Position numbers and translations under genes: made by a program. Shown here one piece after another: positions 1 to 6,060 of a stretch of DNA of 16,661 bases. The notes beneath the pieces are model-generated. The model was not told the DNA's origin and ran no database searches. It saw nothing but the letters and a program-made list of their open reading frames with translations. How positions within the stretch are numbered: position 1 is the first letter of the stretch; each line of letters begins with the position of its first letter. Origin of the DNA: DASQUK01 sp046723645 (lineage in GTDB: Bacteria; Actinomycetota; Acidimicrobiia; Acidimicrobiales; VFJN01); the NCBI GenBank assembly GCA_046723645.1, contig JBKOUY010000209.1:1-16661 (forward strand), in the 5' to 3' direction.

Positions 1-2
1 GG

Positions 3-1394
3 TTGGGGGAGGCCCGCGCCGCGCTGACGGCCGCGACCGGCGCGCAGGAGCGGTTGGCCGCCGAGCGCGAGGACGCCGCTGCGGAACTGGCGGCCCTGCA
101 GGCGCAGCAGGCCGAGGCCACCGAGCAGCTGGCCCGGGACCGCGCCCGCGCCGACGAGCTGTCCGCCCTCCTGCCCGAGCTCGAGGTCGAGGAGGCGTCG
201 CGCCGAGAGCGGGCGGAGGCCATGGCCGAGACGCACCACCGGCTCGACGAGCGGGCCGCCGAGGTGGCCGCCATGCGGACCGACCTCGACCGGCGCCGTA
301 CCACCCTTGCTGACCGGCGCGACTACCTGCGTCGCCGGTTCACCGAGGTCGAGGAGCGCCTCGCCGGCTCGGTGGCGGCGCGGCACGAGGCCGAGACCCA
401 CCGAAGCGAGCTCGACGCGGCCGAGGTCGCGCTCGACCGGCTCGCAGCCTTCGTCGGCGGCCGGCTCGAGTTGGTCGAGGGTCGGTTGACTGCCGTCCGC
501 GAGCGGCGGCGCCACGAGACCGACGCCCAGCGGGCGCTGACGGCGGAGCTCGATGGCGTGCGCCGCGAGCGGTCCACCGGAGAGCGCAGCCTGGCCGAGC
601 TGCGGGAGCGCGGACAGCGCGCCGAGATCGACGAGGCCGAGGTCCGCCTCCGGCTCGAGCAGGCGATCGAACTGTGCCGCACGCAGCTCGACGTCGAGCC
701 CGACGCCGCAGTCCAGGCGGAGCCTCCGGAGCTGCCGGACGGGGTGACACCCGCGGCGCGGGTGCGCGAGCTCGAGCGGGAGCTGCGCGTGATGGGCCCG
801 ATCAACCCGCTGGCCCTGGAGGAGTACGAGGCGCTGTCGGAGCGGCACAGTTTCCTGGCCGAGCAGCTCGACGACGTCAAGGCCAGCCGCCGCGAGCTCA
901 ACAAGGTGATCCGCGCCATCGACGAGGAGATCGTCCGCGTGTTCGCGGCCGCATTCGCCGACGTCAGCGAGAACTTCGAGCAGCTCTTCGCCACGCTGTT
1001 CCCGGGTGGCGAGGGACGGCTGCGGCTGACGAACCCCGATGACCTGCTCCAGACCGGCATCGAGGTCGAGGCCAAACCGTCCGGCAAGAACGTCAAGAAG
1101 CTGTCGCTGCTGTCCGGCGGCGAGCGTTCGCTGACCGCCCTGGCCTATCTCTTCGCAGTGTTCCGCAGCCGGCCGTCGCCGTTCTACGTGATGGACGAGG
1201 TCGAGGCCGCGCTGGACGACGTGAACCTGCACCGCTTCCTCGACCTCATCTCCGAGTTCCGCCAGGAGGCGCAGCTCATCATCGTCAGCCACCAGAAGCG
1301 CACGATGGAGGCGGCCGACTGCCTCTACGGCGTCACCATGCAGACGGGCGGCGCCTCCAAGGTCGTGAGCGAGAAGGTCGCTGTCGGGGCGTAG
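3..1394 (+). CDS. smc: Chromosome partition protein SMC, C-terminal part (5' truncated by window edge)
   Basis: This is the C-terminal half of SMC, the ATPase of the chromosome condensation and segregation complex (partners ScpA and ScpB). The frame is open to the window edge, so the N-terminal Walker A head, first coiled coil and most or all of the hinge lie outside; the TTG at base 3 is not the true start. Roughly the first 250 codons are Glu/Arg/Ala/Leu-rich coiled coil. The conserved stretch RVMGPINPLALEEYE-like (residues about 261-275) precedes the head domain. The ABC signature LSGGE is encoded at 1110-1124, followed by the Walker B/D-loop segment FYVMDEVEAALDD and the switch histidine in IIVSHQKRTM. 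All are intact, so this head half looks functional. The stop TAG (1392-1394) touches the stop codon of the convergent sigma gene. smc near ftsY is common in bacteria; here three minus-strand genes separate them. Confidence 0.96.
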   Translation: MGEARAALTAATGAQERLAAEREDAAAELAALQAQQAEATEQLARDRARADELSALLPELEVEEASRRERAEAMAETHHRLDERAAEVAAMRTDLDRRRTTLADRRDYLRRRFTEVEERLAGSVAARHEAETHRSELDAAEVALDRLAAFVGGRLELVEGRLTAVRERRRHETDAQRALTAELDGVRRERSTGERSLAELRERGQRAEIDEAEVRLRLEQAIELCRTQLDVEPDAAVQAEPPELPDGVTPAARVRELERELRVMGPINPLALEEYEALSERHSFLAEQLDDVKASRRELNKVIRAIDEEIVRVFAAAFADVSENFEQLFATLFPGGEGRLRLTNPDDLLQTGIEVEAKPSGKNVKKLSLLSGGERSLTALAYLFAVFRSRPSPFYVMDEVEAALDDVNLHRFLDLISEFRQEAQLIIVSHQKRTMEAADCLYGVTMQTGGASKVVSEKVAVGA

Positions 1395-2801
1395 TCACAC
1401 GCTGGCGGTCGCGGTGGCGGTTCCCCCGGGCCCGGTGACCGTCAAGGTCCACGTGCCGGGCTGATGCGGGCAGAAGACCTGCGATCCCTCGGCGCCGACC
1501 GCGGTGGCCGAGCCGTCCGGGGCGCCGATGCTGTGGGTGGTCCCACCGGAGGCTTGCCAAGCGATCGCCGTCCCGATCGTGCCCGGCCCGCAGGCGTCCG
1601 GTCGCAGGCTGGCTCGGAAGCCGCCGATGGTCGGCGGCGCGGGCGGCTGGGTGGTCGTGGTCGTCGGCGGCACGGTCGTCGGTGGGCGTGTGGCCGGTGG
1701 CGCGGTCGAGCCGACGGAGGTGCCGGTACCGGCGTCGACGGTCGTCGATGTCGGCGCCGACGACGTCGCCGACGGCACCCCGGGCGGCGTCGTGCCGGCT
1801 CGCGGCGTGCCGGGTGCGGTCGACGTGCTGGTCGTGGCGTCGATCGTGGCCGTGCTCAGCTCGCCATTGCCGGCCCGCCCGGCGAGCGCCACGACCAGGC
1901 CAAGGGTCACGACGACTGCGGCGGCCACAGCCGTCATGCCCCGCCACGGGCGCCTCCGCCGCCCCGGGGCGCCGCGCCCAGCCTGCTCGGATCCCGCCAT
2001 CGGTACGCCGCCCGCCTCGAGGGCGGCGGCCGCCTTGGCCTTGAGCAGCGGCGGGGCGATGGCGATCGGCACTGCGGCGAAGAGGCGCTCCGGTGCCAGG
2101 ACCTCGTCGCGGTCGGCGGCGCAGGCCTCGCAGTCGCCGGCGTGACGGCCGATGATGCGTGCCGCGTCCGCGCTGAAGGCGGCGATGCCGGCGCCGGCCA
2201 GCGCCGCCCGGAGATCGGCGCACCGCGGCGCGCCATGGCGCCACAGCACCCACGACCGGATGGCCCCGGCCAGACGCTCCCTGAGGCGGAACAGGAGCTG
2301 GTGGGCGTGATTCGGAGCGACGTCCAGCTCCTCTGCGATCTCCCCCGGAGTGAGCCCGTGGCGCAGGTGCAGGTCGAGGACGCTGGTGTCCCGCTCGCCG
2401 AGCGCTGCGGCCGCGGCCCACACCAGCTCGTCGCGACTGCGGTCGTCGAGGGCGGCGGCGGGGTCTGGATCGCGGCCGGGCAGTGCGGCCATCACCGGGT
2501 CCTCTGTCCCGCCTGCGGGGGTGATGCGACGCTCGCGTTCGAGCCGGTTGAGGGCCCGGTTCCGGGACGTGCGGAGCAACCAGCCCCCAAACGCGGCCGG
2601 CTCACGGACGTCGTCGATGCCTTGCCACGCGGCGAGGAAGGCGTCCTGGGCGACCTCCGCGGCGACCTCGCGGTCTCGGACGATGTGCCAGGCGACGTCC
2701 CACACCCGGTCGAACCAGCGGTCGAAGAGGATGCCGAACGCGTCGGCGTCGCCGGCGCGGGTGGCCAGGACCAGATCGGCGTCGTCGCGTTCCTGTGCCA
2801 C
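1395..2801 (-). CDS. ECF-like sigma factor fused to anti-sigma zinc motif, TM helix and extracytoplasmic Ig-like domain
   Basis: A 468-residue fusion. Residues about 9-90 are sigma-70 region 2 (WDVAWHIVRDREVAAEVAQDAF, then GGWLLRTSRNRALNRLERER in two parts), and about 125-178 are region 4 with its helix-turn-helix (GLTPGEIAEELDVAPNHAHQ). Residues 194-227 hold C194, H220, C224 and C227, the C-x25-H-x3-C-x2-C spacing of zinc-binding anti-sigma domains (ZAS; the same spacing as in RsrA). A basic stretch RRRRPWR precedes a single TM helix (about 289-307). Then comes a Thr/Pro/Ser-rich linker of about 75 residues and an Ig/PKD-like C-terminal domain with two cysteines. I infer sigma and zinc domain inside the cell, Ig-like domain outside. 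The start chosen is GTG 2799-2801 with GGAGG 4 bases upstream; an in-frame TTG at 2858 would overlap the upstream gene. It follows the L,D-transpeptidase gene by 31 bases, so probably one operon. Sigma factors with membrane C-terminal extensions are known in Actinobacteria; the exact ECF group is not determined. Confidence 0.88.
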   Translation of the reverse strand: MAQERDDADLVLATRAGDADAFGILFDRWFDRVWDVAWHIVRDREVAAEVAQDAFLAAWQGIDDVREPAAFGGWLLRTSRNRALNRLERERRITPAGGTEDPVMAALPGRDPDPAAALDDRSRDELVWAAAAALGERDTSVLDLHLRHGLTPGEIAEELDVAPNHAHQLLFRLRERLAGAIRSWVLWRHGAPRCADLRAALAGAGIAAFSADAARIIGRHAGDCEACAADRDEVLAPERLFAAVPIAIAPPLLKAKAAAALEAGGVPMAGSEQAGRGAPGRRRRPWRGMTAVAAAVVVTLGLVVALAGRAGNGELSTATIDATTSTSTAPGTPRAGTTPPGVPSATSSAPTSTTVDAGTGTSVGSTAPPATRPPTTVPPTTTTTQPPAPPTIGGFRASLRPDACGPGTIGTAIAWQASGGTTHSIGAPDGSATAVGAEGSQVFCPHQPGTWTLTVTGPGGTATATASV

Positions 2802-2832
2802 CCGGCCTCCGCGTCCCCCTCGCCCACAATCG

Positions 2833-3579
2833 TCAACCGATGACGACGGGCGCACCAAGAGGTACCAGATCGGCGAGCTGGAGGATCACGTCGTTGCCGA
2901 CCCTGATGCAGCCATGGGAGACCGCCTGGCCGATGGTGGCCGGGTCGTTGGTGCCGTGGATGCCGATCTGGCCGTCGCCTCCAGCGAACTCGTTGAGCTC
3001 GAGGGAATGGCCCGAGAGGCCGAACGCGATCGGCCCGTAGGCGTGGTCGGGGTCGCCGGTGGCGAGCTTGTCGACCACGTAGAACCGGCCCCTCGGGGTG
3101 GGGTTGTCGGCGGTGCCGATGGCGACAGGAGTGGTCACGACGACGCGGCCGTCCACGAGCAGCCGCAGCGTGCGGGCCGAGAGATCGACCTCGATCGCTT
3201 CGTCGACGTGGCGGAGCTCGACGTCGCCCCGCCGAATCCAGCCGGTCGATCCGTTGGGTCGGGTGGGCAGGAGGACGCGGAGCCAGTCGCCGTCCTCGGC
3301 GTCGACCAGCAGCGCGCGGGCCGACCCGAACTCGGTGGTGGCGGGCAGGGTCTGCGCCGGCGTGGGGTCGCCCGGCCAAGCGAACACCGCCAGATCGGTG
3401 TCGGACCGGGCCACCAGCGCGGCGGTACCCGACGGTGCGGGGCTCCCGGATGCCGACGGCGCTGCGGTCGCGGAGTCGTCGCCGGCAGTGGAAGGGCGAT
3501 GGCCGCCCGCGCACGCCCCGAGGACGAGCGCGAGGGCAGCAGCAGCGGTGGCCATGCGGAGGATCTTTCGGGTGGTCAT
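2833..3579 (-). CDS. L,D-transpeptidase lipoprotein (YkuD domain)
   Basis: A 248-residue predicted lipoprotein that would form 3-3 cross-links in peptidoglycan or attach proteins to it, outside the membrane. The N-terminus is a lipoprotein signal peptide with lipobox LGAC and lipidated Cys23, followed by a Ser/Ala/Pro/Gly linker. Residues about 53-122 resemble a small beta (SH3-like) domain with WLRVLLPTRPNGSTGWI. The YkuD catalytic domain (about 127-248) carries H208 in IGIHGT and the nucleophile motif SHGCIR (residues 221-226, Cys224); the expected His, Ser/His, Gly, Cys and Arg are all present. ATG 3577-3579 has AGGAG about 6 bases upstream. It is preceded by a GC-rich hairpin after the upstream gene and followed by the sigma gene, suggesting a shared transcript with the latter. 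Coupling of a cell-wall cross-linking enzyme with a membrane-tethered sigma factor suggests an envelope-stress role, which is inference. Confidence 0.93.
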   Translation of the reverse strand: MTTRKILRMATAAAALALVLGACAGGHRPSTAGDDSATAAPSASGSPAPSGTAALVARSDTDLAVFAWPGDPTPAQTLPATTEFGSARALLVDAEDGDWLRVLLPTRPNGSTGWIRRGDVELRHVDEAIEVDLSARTLRLLVDGRVVVTTPVAIGTADNPTPRGRFYVVDKLATGDPDHAYGPIAFGLSGHSLELNEFAGGDGQIGIHGTNDPATIGQAVSHGCIRVGNDVILQLADLVPLGAPVVIG

Positions 3580-3631
3580 GGGGGCTCCTCTGAGTGCAGG
3601 GACTCGGTCGGCAGGTGGCGGGGGAGGGAGG

Positions 3632-3665
3632 CCGGGGGGAGCCGCCCCGCCGCGGCTCCCCCCGG
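3632..3665 (-). terminator. GC-rich hairpin between the secreted repeat protein and L,D-transpeptidase genes
   Basis: A perfect 14-bp stem (3632-3645 pairing with 3652-3665) with a 6-base loop CCCGCC lies 9 bases past the stop codon of the minus-strand repeat-protein gene. No T-run follows on the minus strand, so it would be a non-canonical or attenuating terminator, or an RNA-stability element, rather than a textbook intrinsic terminator. Confidence 0.55.
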
Positions 3666-3674
3666 AGGTCGCGA

Positions 3675-4085
3675 TCAGCCGGTGAAGTTGGGGTCCGCCA
3701 GGACCGGTTCGTCGACGTCCGCCGGTGGCCGCACGTCGGTCCCGTCGTCATTCCCGTCGCCGGGATCGCCGCCGTCCCCGCCGTCATCCGGGTCGTCGGT
3801 GGGGTTGGTCAGGCAGTCGCCGGGGTCGTCGCAGGGCTCGGGCTCGGTGGGGTTGGTCAGGCAGTCGCCGGGGTCGTCGCAGGGCTCGGGCTCGGTCGGG
3901 TTGGTGAAGCAGTCGCCGGGGTCGTGGCAGGGCTCGGGCTCGTCGATCGGGTTGGCCACGTCGACGGGCCCGATCGGGCCCTCCGGCGCCGGCGTCTCGG
4001 CCAGCGCCACCGCCGGTGCCACGAGGGCGGATCCCGCCACTGTCAGGGCAACGAGCAGCGTGCGGGTGCCGGGGTTCAGGTTCAT
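3675..4085 (-). CDS. Secreted acidic protein with Cys-containing tandem repeats, unknown function
   Basis: A 136-residue predicted exported protein that I do not recognise as a named family. The first 29 or so residues form a signal peptide (MNLNPGTRTLLVALTVAGS, then a hydrophobic run ending in ALA before ETPAPEG). The mature part is very rich in Asp, Pro, Glu and Gly. It contains three tandem 16-residue units of the type EPEPCDDPGDCLTNPT (first unit diverged, with CHDPGDCF), giving six cysteines in C-x5-C pairs, then a Gly/Asp-rich stretch and the ending DEPVLADPNFTG. There is no visible TM helix or cell-wall anchor in the mature part. The start ATG 4083-4085 has a strong AGGAGG 4 bases upstream. 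The C-x5-C pairs could form local disulfides and the acidic repeats could bind cations, both inference. The neighbour downstream is the L,D-transpeptidase lipoprotein, so a cell-surface role is plausible. Confidence 0.75.
   Translation of the reverse strand: MNLNPGTRTLLVALTVAGSALVAPAVALAETPAPEGPIGPVDVANPIDEPEPCHDPGDCFTNPTEPEPCDDPGDCLTNPTEPEPCDDPGDCLTNPTDDPDDGGDGGDPGDGNDDGTDVRPPADVDEPVLADPNFTG
3801..3944 (-). repeat. Three tandem 48-bp coding repeats
   Basis: Units 3801-3848 and 3849-3896 are identical base for base; unit 3897-3944 differs at a few positions. The period is a multiple of three, and each unit encodes one 16-residue C-x5-C repeat of the secreted protein. Identity at silent as well as coding positions indicates a recent duplication or ongoing copy-number change. 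Confidence 0.92.
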
Positions 4086-4139
4086 CGGGCCTCCTGGTGG
4101 GTACAGGGCCGGCGGTTCCGACCCGTGACACCCCTCCTG

Positions 4140-4197
4140 ACCGCCGACCGGCGGTGGCCTTACAGGCTCCGCCGCGATTTCTTGGTTCGGCGGAGCC
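4140..4197. repeat. Two adjacent inverted repeats in the divergent intergenic region
   Basis: The 256-base gap between the minus-strand repeat-protein gene and ftsY contains ACCGCC-GACC-GGCGGT (4140-4155) and then perfect 10-bp arms GGCTCCGCCG (4165-4174) and CGGCGGAGCC (4188-4197) around a 13-base T-rich spacer. Neither is followed by a T-run on either strand, so operator or structured 5' leader functions (for the minus-strand gene) are more likely than termination. No protein-binding family is recognised. I see no convincing gene in the rest of the gap. Confidence 0.5.
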
Positions 4198-4320
4198 ACC
4201 GGACCGGCGTTCCGATGTGCCGGCATCCGCCCCGCAGCAACGCCGGTCGGGGCGCGAGCCCACGCTGCCGGCCTCCGGTGGGGGTGTGCGCTCCGCCCCC
4301 GTCGAGCGCACTCGGGGCGA

Positions 4321-4331
4321 CCGGTAGGCTC
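4321..4331 (+). promoter_or_regulatory. Putative -10 promoter element of ftsY (leaderless or short-leader start)
   Basis: The 11-mer CCGGTAGGCTC contains TAGGCT (4325-4330), matching the actinobacterial -10 pattern TANNNT, and ends 11 bases before the ftsY ATG. There is no Shine-Dalgarno sequence between them. The same 11-mer precedes ffh. No clear -35 box is visible. Confidence 0.5.
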
Positions 4332-4341
4332 CGGCATCACC

Positions 4342-5496
4342 ATGGAGATCGCGATCGTCATCGCTGTCGTCGCCATCGTGATCCTGGGTGGTATCGCCTT
4401 CGTGACCCGCGGCCGGCGGGATCGGGGCGTGGGCCTCGAGCCACCACCGCGCTCCGCGCCACCGACCGCGCCGCCAGAACCCGTGGACGAGGACCTGGTC
4501 GCCCAGGTCGAGGACGCCCTGGCCGGGATCCACGACGAGGCCAGCCGCGGCACCACCCTGGAGGCACCCCCGGAGCCCGTTGCCCCGGCGCCGCCCGCCG
4601 CGAGGCCCAGCTTCCGCGACCGACTGGCCAAGGCCCGGGGGGCGCTCGGTGGCTACCTGGGCGCGATCCGGTCCCGGAAAGTCGACGCGGAGACGTGGGA
4701 CGAGCTGGAGGAGGCGCTCATCCGCGCCGACGTCGGCGTATCGGCGACCCAGCGGGTGCTGGACGACCTCCAGGCCACTGCCAAGGCCGAGGCCATCAAC
4801 GATCCCGACGTGCTCCTCGACCGGCTCAAGGCCGAGCTCAAGGCCCTCCTGACGGAGGGCGACCGGTCGCTGCGGTACGAGCCGGGCAGCCCCAACGTGT
4901 GGTTGTTCGTCGGCGTGAACGGCGTCGGCAAGACGACCACCATCGCCAAGATCGCCCGCCAGCAGCTCGACGAGGGGCGCTCGGTGATCATGGCGGCGGC
5001 CGACACCTTCCGCGCCGCCGCCGCCGAGCAGCTCGGCCTCTGGGCCGAGCGCACCGGCGCCGACTTCGTGCGGGGCAACGAGGGTGGCGACCCGTCGGCG
5101 GTGGTGTTCGACGCCGTCCAGCGCGCCGCCGCCCGGGGCAACGACCTGGTCCTGGCCGACACCGCGGGCCGCTTGCACACGAAGGCGAACCTCATGGACG
5201 AGCTGCGCAAGGTGCGGCGTGTGGCCGACCGCGATCCGGGGAACGTCACAGAGGTGCTCCTGGTTCTCGATGCCACCACCGGTCAGAACGGCCTGGTGCA
5301 GGCCGAGCAGTTCACCGAAGCGGTGGACGTGACCGGGGTCGTGCTCACCAAGCTCGACGGGTCGGCCAAGGGCGGCATCGCGCTCGCCATCCAGACCGGG
5401 CTCGGCATCCCGATCAAGCTCGTGGGACTGGGCGAGGCCGTGGGTGACCTGGTCGAGTTCGATCCCGATGAGTTCGTCGAGGCGCTCTTCGCATGA
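4342..5496 (+). CDS. ftsY: Signal recognition particle receptor FtsY
   Basis: FtsY is the membrane-associated SRP receptor GTPase; it pairs with Ffh to deliver ribosome-nascent chains to the Sec translocon. The 384-residue protein starts with a hydrophobic helix (residues 2-22, IAIVIAVVAIVILGGIAFV), as in many actinobacterial FtsY proteins, then a Pro/Glu-rich linker to about residue 95. The N domain follows (about 100-175), then the G domain with P-loop GVNGVGKTTT (191-200), ADTFRAAAAEQL, DTAGR (273-277), TKLDG (336-340) and GLGE near the C-terminus. All GTPase motifs are intact. ATG 4342 has no Shine-Dalgarno site but follows a TAGGCT box, consistent with leaderless or near-leaderless translation. 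The next gene starts 28 bases after the stop. It follows smc closely in many genomes; here 2.9 kb of minus-strand genes and spacer intervene. Confidence 0.97.
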   Translation: MEIAIVIAVVAIVILGGIAFVTRGRRDRGVGLEPPPRSAPPTAPPEPVDEDLVAQVEDALAGIHDEASRGTTLEAPPEPVAPAPPAARPSFRDRLAKARGALGGYLGAIRSRKVDAETWDELEEALIRADVGVSATQRVLDDLQATAKAEAINDPDVLLDRLKAELKALLTEGDRSLRYEPGSPNVWLFVGVNGVGKTTTIAKIARQQLDEGRSVIMAAADTFRAAAAEQLGLWAERTGADFVRGNEGGDPSAVVFDAVQRAAARGNDLVLADTAGRLHTKANLMDELRKVRRVADRDPGNVTEVLLVLDATTGQNGLVQAEQFTEAVDVTGVVLTKLDGSAKGGIALAIQTGLGIPIKLVGLGEAVGDLVEFDPDEFVEALFA

Positions 5497-5524
5497 CCGA
5501 GGGCGCCGCACAGGAGGTGGAAAG

Positions 5525-5995
5525 GTGATCCGAACCGTGCTCTTGCCCGTGCGAGCGACGGTCGGCGTGGGCAAGGTGTCCGCCAAGACCGGCTACCGCG
5601 CCGGCAAGCTCTCCGCCCGTTCGGCCTACCGGATGGGGCGGCTCGTCGGACTGCGGCACGCGCTGTTCCTCGCGGCTGGCATCGGCATCGGCTTGCTGGC
5701 GGCGCCGACATCGGGGAGCGACCTGCGTGACAAGCTGCGCCGCCAGTGGGAGGGCCGGCGGGCCCCGGCCAGCGACGACGCCGTGGCCGAGCGGGTGCGC
5801 TACGAGCTGTCGCACTCGCCCCGCACGTGGCACCTGCCCCAGCCCGAGGTCGAGGTCGTTGCAGGCAAGGCGATCCTGACCGGCGGCGCTCCCCACGCGA
5901 CCGGCAAGGCCGACATCGAGCGCGCCGCCGCTTCGGTTCCCGGGGTGGCCGACGTCGACAGCCGGCTGGTGGTCGGCAGCGGCAACGGGGGCTAG
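5525..5995 (+). CDS. Small membrane-associated protein with YtxH-like N-terminus and BON-like domain
   Basis: A 156-residue protein of unknown function. Residues 1-45 are basic and amphipathic with repeated Lys/Tyr/Arg (KVSAKTGYRAGKLSARSAYR). Residues 46-72 form a hydrophobic segment followed by GIGLLAAPTSGSDLRDKLR, the pattern of YtxH-like proteins (a glycine-rich helix, then APxSGxxxR). Residues about 80-152 look like a BON domain: a helix (VAERVRYELSHS), then strands VEVVAGKAILTGGAP and VPGVADVDSRLVV. BON domains are thought to bind phospholipids or other envelope components. GTG 5525-5527 is chosen because AGGAGG (5512-5517) lies 7 bases upstream, and because upstream codons overlap ftsY. 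It sits between the two SRP GTPase genes, probably cotranscribed with ftsY; a link to protein targeting is only positional. Confidence 0.82.
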   Translation: MIRTVLLPVRATVGVGKVSAKTGYRAGKLSARSAYRMGRLVGLRHALFLAAGIGIGLLAAPTSGSDLRDKLRRQWEGRRAPASDDAVAERVRYELSHSPRTWHLPQPEVEVVAGKAILTGGAPHATGKADIERAAASVPGVADVDSRLVVGSGNGG

Positions 5996-6041
5996 CCCCT
6001 CGCGACATCCGTCACCGGGCCCGGTTCGGCCGCGCCCAGTC

Positions 6042-6052
6042 CCGGTAGGCTC
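6042..6052 (+). promoter_or_regulatory. Putative -10 promoter element of ffh (leaderless start)
   Basis: CCGGTAGGCTC, identical to the element before ftsY, places TAGGCT (6046-6051) 9 bases before the ffh ATG. A transcription start about 7 bases past the -10 box would fall within a few bases of the ATG. No Shine-Dalgarno site is present. Confidence 0.55.
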
Positions 6053-6060
6053 TGTCCCTC

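Noticed and set aside
3801..3944. 48-bp repeats as a CRISPR array
   Set aside because: The units are directly adjacent with no spacers, have a period divisible by three and encode a protein repeat; no cas genes are nearby.
2350..4128. Long plus-strand open frame opposite the sigma, transpeptidase and repeat-protein genes
   Set aside because: It is antisense to three genes with clear domains, signal peptides and ribosome binding sites; its product is low-complexity Arg/Ser/Gly with no recognisable domain, as expected for a shadow frame at high G+C.
4016..4327. Plus-strand open frame in the gap before ftsY
   Set aside because: It overlaps the signal-peptide end of the minus-strand gene, has no ribosome binding site and no recognisable pattern in its product.
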